From contig CM066919.1 of the NCBI GenBank assembly GCA_033964015.1, positions 22,012,146 to 22,076,145 on the forward strand: a DNA stretch of 64,000 nucleotides. The letters run 5' to 3'. The first letter of the stretch is position 1; the number at the start of each line of letters is the position of its first letter. Both the position numbers and the translations under genes were made by a program. Source of the DNA: Scolanthus callimorphus (lineage: Eukaryota; Cnidaria; Anthozoa; Actiniaria; Edwardsiidae). The notes below the pieces were generated by a model. The model did not search any database, was not told the DNA's origin, and saw only the letters and a list, made by a program, of their open reading frames with translations. This document shows, piece by piece, positions 10,526 through 22,960 of the stretch.

Positions 10526-13500
10526 TCATCTACAAAGCGCTCTTTTCAGGCTACGAATTTTTCCACAATGCACAAGAAAATCTGCCATACAATTGTCGAG
10601 CATGAACTTGTAGCTTGGAGTTAGCACGCTGGGTTGTCCGGTTACCATAGTGATAGTGCCGTTCCGTTCGGCTCGCAAGTATCTTTTGGTCGATACTGAT
10701 TGAATGGTGACCCAGCTGGGGCTGGTCTGAGTAGCATTTGCAACAATGAAGCGATGTTTATTTGACGGCTTTCCAACAACTCTCTGTCAAATCAAGCAGA
10801 AAAATAATATGAATACTGGGAAAACCCTGGTTTTATTGAATGATAGCGTGCCTTCAGGGGTAAGATAAGATCACTTTGATTTAGAAGATCCTGCACTGTT
10901 GAGGAAGAAAGACAATAACTCATTGTTTTCTTGTTCTGTTGTTTCATTATTTCCATTTGAATTGTCTGGGTTGAAGCCCAGTAGACCTCTTCAGCCTGGG
11001 CGTAATGCTTTCCTGTTTCAGATCACGTGGCATCCCCATGCGTATTCTATCTTTCTTCATCTGCTACGCACCGAAGGATATATGAATATGGAGGCATCCA
11101 AATAAAGAAAGACTATTCGTCAAATGCAATGAGACGTGATCTGAAATGGGAAAACATTATGTCCAATCTGAAGAGGTCTGTTGTATAAGATCTACTAAAC
11201 CGCTGTGGCATGACCCGCTTGAAGGCGTTGGTAACTGTTTTTGGAAAGTTATAAATAAAGAGTCGCAATTGCAGCGCCGTATTGGTCGCGTAAAATATAG
11301 ACCCATCAGGTCGATAAACCATTGTGTCTCGCGTCCAATACAGTGTCTGCAATCGCGAATTCCGAAAAAAGCCTGGAAAGCTTGTCCAATTAGAAAACGA
11401 ATTATGCTCGGGTGCGTATCTTTTTAGGGACGGAGTTTGCGCGAGAAATCGAGGGAACACTTAAACTCGCTCGTGTCGAGTTGCTGGGTTTCTATTCTCT
11501 GAAAGCGCACAGGAACTCTTGCCACATAAGCTACCGCCCAGCTAGGTATAGCTTAACAACTCTGGCGTTTTTGCGCGCAATATTCGGGGCTTCGACTGCC
11601 ATTTCAGAATATGCCTTTCCTCTTGGACGTGTACACTAATGACATAATAACACAATGTCATAACGGCAAAAGTGTGGAAAAAATTTACAGAAATACTCAG
11701 GATTTTTAACGCAGCGTGTAAATTTTCACTTTCGAGTCGGGGAATTTTGTTCGCGTCACGCCTTGCTTTGTTGTTATGTCGCTAGTTTGCACTAAGCATT
11801 ATTGAGCTTCCGTTCGATAACGCTTCATCGTATGCTAAGCCCGGGGGAAGGACCCCCATATTTTTGGTCGGGGATGATCGTCGTATCTAGTTAGGGGTTA
11901 AAATCACGGGGGTTTGGTCTCATTTAGGGGTGATCGTGATCTTGAATAAATTTTAGGGAGATTGGTATCTTTTAGGGCCAAAATATGTGTCCAAATTGTT
12001 TTCTCTCATGATGGTGTTTCTAAAAACTGTGATTACTCGATGAGAAGACGATAAATTAGAAGGCAGCATTTTAGTCAAACACGGAAATTTCATGATGGGT
12101 ATCTTTTACCTGTTACCTGTCTCCTTCGCGCCTACTTGGCATATAAGGCCTCATCTTTTAGGGTATCTTTTAGGGCTCTTAGGGTAACAAATTAATTTGA
12201 ACCACGCCATGTTTGGTATCTTTTAGGGGTGAAATGGGAGTCCCCCCCCCTGCAAACATTGAACATCCATTTATGTCAAGTGCTAGAGGCTCACCTCAAG
12301 TACAAAAGCCTTTGAAGATGCAGCTAAATAATACGCCGTGTCCTTTGCCCACTTGAATGTGACCTCCAGACGGTTGTTTACCGACATTGAGTAGACACGA
12401 AAACCTAGGAAAAAACAAAAGTGAGGCTCGAAGCACGACAAACGTGGCAGTGGTGAAAGAGGTTGTAAATGTTTCCCGCATATCAAGCAATTGTCGCTAA
12501 AATCTGTCGATTTTCTCCGCTTTGCGAAATAAAGGTCTGGAGTATTTTACCTCGTGCCTTAGCAAAAAAGCAGGAAAATTTAACCAAAACATACTCGATG
12601 ATCGAAAACCTTGGTTGGTCATATATGTTTTTTTTCTTGGCGCCATTGCCAAAGGCCTTGATTATTGAAATGCCACAGGCACCCCGCGCGGATTAGTACA
12701 AAACAACAAGTGAAGTTTAGGTCGCAGTAATTGAACTTTGTTAAGTGGCGGGAACAGTTAGAAGTTTCCGTCATTGAATTTTATATGAAAAAAAGCTCAA
12801 ATAATTTATTTTTGACTGTTTCGGGGAGAAAAAACCGTCCTGTTTGCTTATCGTTCTACTATACAAAAGTATTTTTCCCGCTAGCTGCTATGTACCCCAT
12901 TACTGGCTGGGAAAAATAGGAGCTGAGGCTACCCTGGAAAAGTATAATGCATGTAAGGTGCCCCCAAGAAACTTTTAAAACTCCTATTACAAAACAGAAA
13001 CACCTAAAAACAGCGAAATAAGCCTCTAGGACGCACTTGAGGAGGGAGCCCCGAGATATCTTCTCCAAATCGGCAGATTCGTGGAATAGAATTAGTTTTT
13101 GTTTTCAGTCTGAACTCATTTGCATAAGCAGGGTCTAGATTCAGAATGTTTGAAGGAGCTCGAAAATAATCTCGAGCATATATAGCGAACAACATTAGCC
13201 CGCATGTTTTCTGTAAATTGAACTTCCCGCAATGCGCTCATAATGCGCTCATAATTGACGAACGTCAATTAATTATGCAAATGAGCAAAACATGTAAACA
13301 ATAACGTCACAAGAAATCCGCCTATTGCCCCAAAATTTGTTCTTTGCTTACCCATGAACCCGTGGTTCTTGCAACAGTGACCTGTGAAGCTCAGGAAAGA
13401 AGGTTTTCTTGTGCGTGGATTGAGCGTTGGGCTTAACCAATAACAATCGCCATGAAGGTACTGAAGGTTCTCCCGCAAATTGGACTTCAACATGTGCACC

Positions 13501-15066
13501 CCATTAAACGTACTTGTTGCCTGAGAACAGGGCAGCCATAGGCAGAGTAAAAACATCTTGAATAAAGTAAGGGAGTTCATTAGATTATAAAATGGGTTAT
13601 CATTAGCGATGGCCATAAAACGAATTTGATTGGCTATTAATACAAAAACTTTACAATTTTATAGCGGTAAAACCGACCTAAAAATAACTTGGTCCGTCAA
13701 GTGCCTTATCAATAGGGCAAACCTAGATGGGGACGCCCTATTTATGAGTCTGCTCGTAAACGTTTTTTGCTATTGCTTCTTTGAATTGTTTATTATTTCA
13801 GGGATTATTTAAACACTAACTTGCGTGGACATCATTCGACTAGTTAAATCATCAATAAGTCGTTTTCATTAGTATAGTACCCCCCCCCCCCCCCCCCCCC
13901 CCCCTCCCCCCTTCCTTTTTCTTGACCACTTTCCCTTCAACGAACCCTGCAGCTACGCCAGGAGAACTTATGGGTGTTTTTCGGATTGACAAACCGTCTG
14001 TCTATTAGCTTAAAGATGGCATGTTAGAATGCCGGTCTGACGAGCGGGTTCGAAATAAATTTGACCGCACCAATATTATCTGCGACTAGAATGGTGATGA
14101 GAGCTTCACGTCCTTTGTGATTAGGATGTCTCTTACAATGTGCTACACTCTAACCGAAACCAGAGAGAAATTATGTCATCCTCAGCGCAGCACTTATTCT
14201 TCTACAAACAAAAGACAACGAACAGAAAAGATAAACTGCGCGCCGGCTCTCCGGTGTTTTTTTTTTCGGATAATTGTTTTGTTTTTTTGGCGCGCGGTAT
14301 ACCTCAACGCCTTTTACATACACAACAAATAAATGAAAGACGACGATGAAAGGCGATAAAAGGCGAATATGTAGCTGGACGCCCGATTCATTGCGCCATA
14401 TTTCCATGTGATGTCTGACATGTCATAAACTGTATTTCTAATTTCAACGCAAAGGATGTGCGTCCATTTACATGTTGCGCAAAGCAATCCATCAAAATCT
14501 CCTGAATCTCGACAACTGTGTTCTAAATACAGCGACGCGACAGCAAAAGTCCCAAAAAGGATTGGTAGAGTTCAACGGGAAAACCTGTTTTCGTTTGGTG
14601 CATTTAACCTTATGGGATGGCATATAGGTTTTGCAACAGTTACACATTTTAAACGACCAATTAAAACTTGACGTGCAATAGTCTGGTGAAGGGGATTTCG
14701 CAAGAGATAGGTAGGAGAGAAGAAAATACATTACTATTGTTCAAACGATGAGGGACAACATAAAGGGACTGAAATAGACGAATTTAACCAACGTTTTTTG
14801 ACTAGTATCTATCTATCTATTGCTTCGGCTCTTCTTCAGAACGTTTACAATAAAACAGTTACAATCACGCGAGTTAATAGACCAAGCGCGCACAGAGATG
14901 ATAAAACACGCGCACTGGGAAAAGAAAATGATTTAGATCTAACTTTGAACAAATACGACTATTCTATGATATACAATATTCTGCCCAGTGTTTTAGCTAA
15001 ACAGTTGCGCAATTCCGAAAACGCACTTACCCATAACATAGTAGTGAGCTCTTTCAACGACCACAT
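10526..15066 (-). CDS. X1: secreted cysteine-containing beta-trefoil-like protein (4 exons)
   Basis: Exons on the minus strand are 15066-15031, 13556-13352, 12404-12295 and 10783-10526, with intron phases 0, 1 and 0 and GT-AG borders, giving 202 residues. Exon 1 (MWSLKELTTMLW) plus the start of exon 2 (MFLLCLWLPCSQA) makes a signal peptide. The mature part has DCYWLSP, then FTGHCC, then NNRLEVTFKWAKD and YYLAAS, then WVTIQSV, RYLRAERNGTIT and YKFMLDNC, and two more Cys near the C-terminus. Repeats of the type [FW]-x(n)-Y-L-x-A-x-x-x-G-x-[IL] suggest a beta-trefoil, as in FGF, IL-1 or fascin. The same exons with the same phases occur in X2 at 45.4-49.35 kb, which is strong support for the model. 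Exon 1 is the least certain part. The last intron contains a G-rich-ended MITE. No family name can be given from sequence alone. Confidence 0.72.
11840..12250. mobile_element. G-rich-ended MITE, copy 1
   Basis: One of three near-complete copies of a roughly 410-430-bp element in the window (others at 40751-41182 and 60310-60715). It carries many copies of TATCTTTTAGGG, and its end reads ATTTTTGGTCGGGGATGATC followed by GTCGTATC. It lies in the last intron of X1, and its right end finishes in a C tract about 45 bp from the exon-3 donor. Confidence 0.75.
14005..14065 (+). repeat. tRNA-like sequence (possible SINE head)
   Basis: An A-box-like TAGCTTAAAGATGG is followed about 30 bases later by a B box GCGGGTTCGAAAT. 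The acceptor and T stems do not close, so a tRNA-derived SINE or a dead tRNA is more likely than a working gene. Confidence 0.3.
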
Positions 15067-15069
15067 GAT

Positions 15070-17185
15070 CTGTTGGGTTTGTCTCCTGAACAACTAAGAT
15101 GATCGCACTATCCCTTACAAAATCCCAGGGCCATATTTATTGGCATGCTATCGGAAGCTAATCAAATGCGGCATCGGCGGCCTGTAGTGGGCAGTCTTGC
15201 GCCCATTCACCCTCGACGGCTACTTCTTGGCTCAAATATCCTGTCCGGAATCGGCCCTTTTATCCCACATGCCTGAAATAGATCCGCATATGAAATTTCA
15301 GTTACATAACCGGATACATAATTGCACGAGATTGTGGTAGCCATGTGCGCGCAAGCACGACATGTGAATTCCAAAATTTATGTGAGAATATTTTTTCGCG
15401 CAAATATTTTTGCGCGCAATATTCTTTTAAGATGGTAGGGTTCCAAGGAAAAAAAATATAAGCCTGGGATATCAACCTAATAACGGTGGATAGTGCCGTG
15501 AGACGACACCTGTGAGAACCTGTGAGAAGTGACGTTTCACTTCCATGTCCTTCGCTAATCACTTCCTGGCACCCTTACTTATAGTTTTTGGTTTCGCCGC
15601 AGCAGGTTGTAGCATTAAAGAGGAAATCCATTTGAAAGTCGAGCAATTTCAGGCTTTGATGGACTAAAAATGTTCTATCAGAGTAATGTTATTCTGTTTG
15701 CACTTCCTAGAGCGATAGATGCTACTCATTCACTGAAGAAACAACAAAAACAAATTCCTATTAGGTCTATTAGCTGTAAAAATAAATTTCAAAGTTGAAA
15801 AAAATATTGGAAACACAGGAAACATTTGTTGTCAGTCCACTACCATAATTTTTAAGAACTTCAAAATTCCTTTCAGTGTTTTGTGTTATTGGAAATAGTT
15901 TTCTATTCACATGATATTTAGAACGGTCCCACAGAAGTCTGAATGCAATGCAATGCAAATGATCTTGGTGTACGATTTTTTGTCAACTGCTCACTCAAGT
16001 ATAGTATACTGCTTGCTGGAACTGCTAGTGGATTCCTTCCTTAAAAATTCAAAGCCAAACGCTACTATTATCATACGACGATGGATAAATCATTGAAGCA
16101 ACACCCACGCAAACAAGTGAAGTAGCATTTCCACGAGCACTTCGCTTAATTCACTTCCTGACATCGATCCTGAACTGTTATGGTGTGGTTGTTTAAGAGG
16201 TTTTGCTGTTTTTAAGATTAACTTAATACTTATTAACTTTAAAATACGTGTTGTCTTAATACTTTTTGAACTATATTTTGTAACCATTAGCCCATGGGAT
16301 AGATTCTTTAAGCGGGCTAGTGTGGTTTACCTTCCTTATTCAAGGGTTAAACACTAACTATGGCGCCTTGACGTTGGTTCGCGTGAGTAGACAAGGAAAC
16401 CGCTAATTCATATCGTCAAGGAGAGGTCCAGTCAATAGAGCAGGAAATGTCTCATAGACTGACAGGAAAGAACCACAGGTACGTCATAGAACTAGGATAG
16501 AATTCAGCACAAACATCTAGGAGGGCGTAAGGATTCGCGGTATCACGATATTCGAACAAATTTGCCGCGGTATTTCAATGTTTATCGCGGAAACTCTTTG
16601 CAACATGCACAGAAATCGCAGCGGATTAGCATCTCGCTGACACATGACAGTTGGAATTGCAACTGGCGCGAGAAAAAGCGCAGCGAAAAATGCAGCAAGG
16701 ATCGCGTGTAAATCGGCCTTTAGAGGGTCTGGAACTCAGGCTCAAAGTCTTGAGATCGTATGGCTATTAGGGAAAGACATTTGATAGTCTGTAGATACTT
16801 CAAATTTGAAATTTTGATACCATCAAACTAGGGAAGAAGGCAGGATACGTCAAGATAACTCTCAAAACGGGTGGAAAAGCGGATCTCATTTAAGCAAAAG
16901 CTAAGTTGTTATTTTATTAGCGTTTCCTGTTTTGAAGGTACGATAAGCTAGGGTGTCGACGCTCGTCAATTCGCGTTCATGAGCTTCCGTTCTTCTTCCT
17001 ACGCTGTTTGATGACATGAGGTCAGACTAAAAAATCTCACGCAAAATTCAAGGAACACACATTGAGCGACGCTGTAATCTGGTGTCAATTTAATGCTATG
17101 GAATTTAACATCCCATTCTAGCAGATCAACTAAAACTGTATAAACTGCTAAATATCTTCGGGGACAAGCGGGACTGAATTTAGTG
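15070..17185. other. Intergenic DNA with a dispersed repeat
   Basis: No gene is supported. The block at about 15630-15990 (starting GAGCAATTTCAGGCTTTG) matches another at about 51250-51690, including the segments around AACATTTGTTGTCA and GAACTT. Frames are not conserved between the two copies, so this is a dispersed repeat, not a gene. Confidence 0.5.
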
Positions 17186-18160
17186 TATGGCCAAAGGTTC
17201 AAGGAGCCTTTTGGCAAAGGAGCTGTGAGTGCATGTCTTCATCTGCTTTTAAGCTTAGGTACGTGTATTATATATCATTTTTAAGCTTTTGAAGAGTAGA
17301 AAACAAATATGATATTTTTATTAACTATTAAATGAATTATAAATAAAATCAATAATCATTTGTCAAAAACTGATTTTCTCGAGTCGGTAAGTTCTAGTTT
17401 GTCAGAATCAAATAGAACCCAAGGGCGGATCTAGGGGGGGTGATTAGGGTGGCTAGCCACCCCCTTGTTCTCATATTTCTTGTAAAAACCTTAAGATTAG
17501 CCACCCCCTTGGTCTGAACTCTGTAGTATATCCTTTGTACTAGCCACCCCTCTTCAAGGGTCTTCATCCGCCACTGGAAGCGCATACTGTTTTGTATCAA
17601 AATGAATGACACCAGGGTGGACTCCAAAAGCGTGCCAGCGATTTTTTGTAGTGTCCGACATATAGGACTTTATTGCAAGTTAGATAGTAACCGAAAAACC
17701 TCGGACTGAAGAAAAAATACGTATTGGAACAAAGGACAAATCGCTGGCACTGACGGATTGAATCGATGAGATGAGACTTCATTTTAGATTATATTGCATT
17801 TATCTTTTCTTTTTATTTTCCTTTAATTTGTATATCTCTTATCTAGTATAATATCACAAACGTCATCATCATCATCATTTTTATTGTATCACGTTTCACC
17901 TTATATATAAGCCTATCATGCCATTATGTATTCACAGTACCTGAAGAAGGCTGGTTTGGCCAGCCGAAATATTGATACAAAACTGTTTGGTTCTATTGAA
18001 TTCTGACGGACTAGAACTTAAGCAAACGAGAAAATCAGTTCCTGACAAATAATTCATTGATTTTATTAATAAATTATCAATAGTTAATAAAAATATTATA
18101 TTTGTTTTCTACTCTTCAATAGCTTTAAAATGATATTTATTATATAGACACGAGTGTTTT
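17185..18160. mobile_element. TIR element A (GGTTCAAGG / ATATATCATTTT family)
   Basis: Long inverted arms at about 17190-17410 and 17985-18140 share TACATGTATTATATATCA-like and GATTTTATTAAT-type sequence, with an inner pair ending GTGCCAGCGATTT and AAATCGCTGGCAC. The same organisation occurs at 22355-22960 in the opposite orientation, and partial copies are seen near 19660-19740 and 26650-26835. It appears to lack coding capacity. A CATCAT microsatellite lies near 17860. Confidence 0.6.
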
Positions 18161-18587
18161 ACTGGGAAATACGCCACTCGTAGATCTCATACGAAGCTAC
18201 ATCCGGGTCCTCAGTGACATATTTTCCATATCCTCACTAGTGAGGATATCGGTCAAAACAAAAATGCTTGGAAATCAATTTCGAATATTTTTTTCTGGTT
18301 TGTCTATATAATAAAAAGAAAATTACACGGTAGCTTGGAGATATGAGTTCTATTTTCTCGTGTCAAAAAAACAAACATTATCTGGCACTGATAATGGCAT
18401 TTATTATTCAGCACATCGATGCACTGCCCAAATATGGTCATTGGAACGCCAATAGCTGTCTTCTGTACATGACAGCTATCCTGCGATATCCGTCTCTGAG
18501 GAAAATATGATGTTTTGAGCTCCTAAATAATACACAAAAGTCATTTTTTTTCGGGGGTTTTTGTGCTATCGATGTGCTGAAAAATAA

Positions 18588-18703
18588 AACCATTATCCTG
18601 CTCGATTTTGCAGAATATGGTCTGATTTTAGCCAACTCGGGACTTCGTCCCTCGTCGGCTAAGTATCAGACAATATTCTGCGCAATCTCGCAGGATAATG
18701 GTT
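18588..18703. mobile_element. 116-bp hairpin element
   Basis: A near-perfect inverted repeat with ends AACCATTATCCTGC and its reverse complement, and a short spacer around GGGACTTCGTCCC. A similar seed sequence (GATATCC/GGATAT) occurs just upstream. No clear target duplication was found. Confidence 0.6.
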
Positions 18704-19019
18704 AATTATCTGAGCACGTATCTTTCCATACTGTCAGTTGGTAGACAAGCTGGCGCGCGGGCTGTCAGTGGGAAAATACCAAGCAATTGTTTTAGCCAAT
18801 CAAGGCAGAGCACTCACGTGGTTACATTCCTGTATATATCGGCTGACTAGCCTTTCAGAAGCTTATTCTTTGGAAGAAACAGCGTCAGCCCTTCAACCAA
18901 AACTTCTTCAGTTCAAGGTTTTTTCCCACCGCCTCCCCAACTCCAGCCCACTTTTATTGATCTTATCTTGTCAACATTGTTTCGAAGCGAGTCCGCAAGG
19001 TTGAGTATAGTATACATGT

Positions 19020-19320
19020 GTTTAGTATAAACCAACTAATGGTCTATTACAAATCCTGCATTCTGATTGGCTGAGCTACTAATGGTCTATTAGTGATAGA
19101 CCGTGCCTGGCAAAACCACCACCTTTCTTTGCAAGAAAACTTGATTTTTTTTAACATAAAATAATGGAATTAATTGCCAAAACCGACCAATTAGTTGGTT
19201 TATACTAAAACAATTAGACCTCTCGTCCTCATGTGCTATGATATCAATAGACCATTCGGCCTTCGGCCTCATGGTCTATTCATCATAGCACATTAGGCCT
19301 TGAGGTCTAATTGTTAAATA
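19020..19320. repeat. Nested inverted repeats (ATTAGACC type)
   Basis: Pairs of inverted segments include AACCAACTAATGG with CCAATTAGTTGGTT, and ATAGACCATTCGGCC with GGCCTCATGGTCTAT. The arrangement suggests two small foldback elements, one inside the other. Confidence 0.45.
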
Positions 19321-19900
19321 GTCTAGATAATGTGGGTGGCGGTTTTTTCTTCCCCACCTTTTGCTGAAGTGATTCAGTTAGTACTGTAATCCAATTTACA
19401 TAATTTACGAGTTGAAAAATAAACGTCACATCTAGTGGCCGAAAAATCCCAACCGTGCGAGTGCGTGTTTTGGTCTTCCTCCCTCCAGCAAAACGTAGCA
19501 CGGCGCATAGCAGAGCTCGCACCTTCCGCTTTTCCATATATCTTGCTGAGAGAAGTGCTGAGATAAACAAATATTTTACTCATTCGCTGCGCTCATTCGT
19601 AAAATATTGTTCTTGCCACTCGAAAATAAAACTCATATCTTCGGGCCACCGTGTAATATCCTCTATATAAGACATGTACCTATCTTAAAAAGCAAACGAA
19701 ATGACAAACATTTTGCCAAAGACCCCTTGAACCTTTCCCCATAAGCCTTGAATCAAAAAGGTGGTAAAGCAGCCTTATTCAATCGATCATATTTCGTATT
19801 AGTAGAAACCCACTCGCATGCTATCACGAATCTGCAATCTGATTTAACTCCGCTACTCATGTACTCACTATCTATCACAAATAGAGAGAAAGGACAAAAC

Positions 19901-20533
19901 ACCAGGGTGAAGCTGGCGTCTTATTCGCAGCGTCTTATTCGACCAGCTCCTTTTTGCCTGGCATCTTATTCAAATCCGGGGGGCACCTGACATATTGCGT
20001 TTTTAAGGCCTTACAAGCGTTTCTGGCTGTAAATATTCTTTACAAACGTAATGGTTATATCGAATTTTATTTCAATGCTCTATTAATATTGCTTGCGAAA
20101 TACCATCACAAGAAGTCTTTAGATGTTATCATATTTGTGCACGAGTCTCATGTATAGTCTAAACCACTGTATAATGCCTAGAAATGATGCATGTTGCTCG
20201 AAATTTGACTTGAATATTACTGACAAATTACACACGAATTTTATCCGTATTGAACAAGATGCCAGATTTTTGTTCGTACTGAAAAAGATGCCAGAAGGTT
20301 TCCTCGTGTTGAAAAGATGCCAGCATTTTATCCGTGTGCAATAAGATGGCAGAAGATATATTCCGGTTGAAAAAGATGCCAGAAGGTGTTTTATTTTGTA
20401 CTGGATATGATGCCAGCATTTTATTCGTAGTGTTGAAAAAGATGCCCGCCCCCCCGGATTTGAATAAGATGCCAGGCGAAAAAGATGCTGGTCGAATAAG
20501 ATGCTGCGAATAAGACGCCAGCTTCACCCTGGT
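19901..20533. mobile_element. 633-bp TIR element with 9-bp target duplication and internal repeats
   Basis: The element starts ACCAGGGTGAAGCTGG and ends with the reverse complement; TIRs run about 85 bp. GGACAAAAC flanks both ends (19892-19900 and 20534-20542). The TIRs themselves are built of repeated TCTTATTCG modules, and the right interior has an array of degenerate units of about 35-40 bp containing AAGATGCCAG. The 9-bp duplication again suggests a MULE-like superfamily. No transposase is encoded, so it must be mobilised in trans if active. Confidence 0.82.
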
Positions 20534-20639
20534 GGACAAAACAGACAAGATTTGTGCCGACGTTTCGGACTCTTAACTTTCAGTCCTTCGTCAGGGCGGT
20601 TACAGAAATCATTGCATCCATTTTGGATCCAGATCCATC

Positions 20640-21030
20640 GCTGTTAGTGTTTTCAAAACTATTTCAAGCTCACTATCTATCACGTAATAGATAGTTAGTA
20701 GCGAAAACGCAAAACTTTCTAAAACCATGAAAATAAATATGTTTTAGCAACAACTCAGAGGTAATATGCTAGGGTTTCTACTTAAAAAATTAGACTACTC
20801 GTTCTCGTTTTCTATGAGTCAAAAAGTCAATTCGGCGCTACGCGCCTCGTTAACTATCTATTGACTCATAGAAAATTCGAACTCGTTGTCTAATTGTTAT
20901 AGGGCCTGGGGTAAACTAATTCAACATTTGATTCAACTTGATCCAACAATAATTTCTGACATTTGTTGAATGCACCATGACCAACGGAACGGTGGTACCA
21001 CAGCCAATCACATAGTAGTTCAATAAAGTT
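20640..21030. repeat. Inverted and palindromic repeat segments
   Basis: Segments such as ACTATCTATCACG/CGTAATAGATAGT and TTAGACTACTCG...ATTCGAACTCG are arranged as imperfect foldbacks, again without coding sequence. Confidence 0.35.
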
Positions 21031-21034
21031 CTCA

Positions 21035-21290
21035 AACTCATTAATAATTCATCAAGTTTGAACAAAAAATCATAACCGTGTCCAGGAGATCGGAAAACGC
21101 AGTCTTGATTTGCACATTTTGAGATTTTATTCCTTCTTTTTTTCGCGGCATTAGATCATTCGTTTGAGAACTAATATCAAACACTCGATATAGTTTTTAA
21201 TCAGAATTCACTAACACCTCGAAGTCGTCGACTTTGTCTCGTTTTTTCAACTCAGTTCTCACGCAGTATTTGGAAATCCTTATGAAACAT
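21035..21290 (+). repeat. Dispersed repeat (TTAATAATTCATCAAG family), copy 1
   Basis: Shares an ordered set of blocks with copies at 42170-42470 (minus) and 54235-54505 (plus): ATTAATAATTCATCAAG, a middle with TCGTTTGAGAA, and an end with TTTTTTCAACTC, TTTGGAAAT and ATGAAAC. The shared layout over roughly 260 bp suggests a SINE-like or MITE family. Confidence 0.5.
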
Positions 21291-22354
21291 GTGTTTGATC
21301 TATTACTTCAACAATTTGAAACAACGTTGGATTTGTTTGGCACCCCCATTCAACACCGCATGTATAAGAAATGTTGAATATAGCTGAATCAAATATGGAA
21401 CTGAGTTAGACCCAGCCTAAGTTCGAGTAGACACGCACGTCGTGGACACCCCGGGTCGTGGACAACCCGGGTCTTCGGCATTGCTGCTTCCGTCTACACA
21501 ACGGGGGATTGCAGCCAGTCCCACGCGCCGCTTTGGAGGTCTGAGAAAGTCGTCCAATGATTCATATTATGTTCAGTCAGTCAGTGTCCTAATCTTCATT
21601 AAAAGGCAACCGTGGCTTTCTTGATTGTCCATGGCGAGACCAAACGAGCCGTTGATATTTTGCAAGCATGGTCGAGTCAAATTTGACCGATTGTTTATAT
21701 GTCATCCCACTGATACATTCAGTAAAAATGTCGTTTATCGATAAGTTAGAAAACGCCTGCGGTTTTGACATCGTGAAAGAAAGCCATTTTGTGGTTTTTA
21801 CCGTCGCGTCCAAGGCTGATATTCAGAAATATTGCTGGTGTCTGTTAACACACGACACTGTTAACACAGGACAGTAACCTGATACCGTAGAATATCAGGA
21901 AATTAGAGATCACGATTCAAAATGCTATTAAAATAACTATTTGGGCATAGCCATATAGCTGAGGTAGCGTATTTCCTGACCTGGTCGCAATTTCCAGCCG
22001 TGCCATTTATACCGGTTAAAATGAAGAATTTAGCGGGCTCTATTACGTTTAAAAAATGGCCCTGAGTTGGCCCAAAAACATATTTACGCCCGCAAACATA
22101 ACTCTATACCGTCTACGTTTTTTGTGCGCTAAAGATGAGCACGTCACCAGGAACCATTTGAACCTGTTAAACCATTCAAAACATCATTTTCTGCAGAGGA
22201 TTATTATTATTCGCTGAGTACTATTGACAAACTAATGAGGTGCGCAGATGGCGGAAATAACTCAGAATCATAGGAGAAATATATAGAAGCTGAAAATCAG
22301 AAGTTAAAATCTTTGACGTCGTTTCCAATCCGGACACGTCTTGCCAGAGTAAGG

Positions 22355-22960
22355 TATGGGGAAAAGTTCAAGGGCTCTTTTGCCAAAAGAGTTGTAATTT
22401 CGACATCGTTCAAGCTACGTACATGTATTATATATCATTTTAAAGCATTTGATTTTCATCAATTACTAATGAATTATTAAAAAAATCAATAATTATTTGT
22501 CAAAAACTGATGTTCTCGTTTGACGCCAAGTTCTATCTAGTCCGTCAGAATTCAATAGAACCACCCAGTTTTGTATCATCTTGGATGACCCTAAGGTGGA
22601 CTCCATAAAAGTGCCAGCGATTTTTTCCTTTGTTCCGATTTTTTGACGATTTTTCTTTCAGTTCGAGTTTTTTCGGTTACTATCTAACTTCAAAAAGCAA
22701 GAAAACTCTAAATATCGAACACACAAAAAATCGCTGGCACACTTTTGGAGTGCACCTTAGTATCATTAATTCTGATACAAAACTGGGTGGTTCTATTGAA
22801 TTCTGACGGGCTAGAACTTGATCAAACGAGGAAATCAGTTCCTGACAATTATTGATTTTATTAATGACTTATTAATAGTTAATAAAAGTATCATATTAAA
22901 GCTTTAAAATGATATATAATACATGTACCTATCTTATAAACCATAAGAAACTTGCCAAAT
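22355..22960. mobile_element. TIR element B, same family as 17185-18160
   Basis: The left arm has AAGTTCAAGGGCTCTTTTGC and TACATGTATTATATATCA. The right arm repeats these inverted up to about 22960. The core between GTGCCAGCGATTTTTT and its inverse matches element A when reversed, so the two copies are inserted in opposite orientations. Confidence 0.6.

Noticed and set aside
10298..10624. Plus-strand frame of 108 residues
   Set aside because: It lies antisense to the last exon of X1, which is conserved in X2, and has no domain or composition support of its own.
11113..11460. Minus-strand frame of 115 residues with PDGSIFYATN, considered as the last exon of X1
   Set aside because: It lacks the three C-terminal Cys and the length of the X2 exon; the exon at 10526-10783 matches far better. 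This frame is in the last intron of X1.
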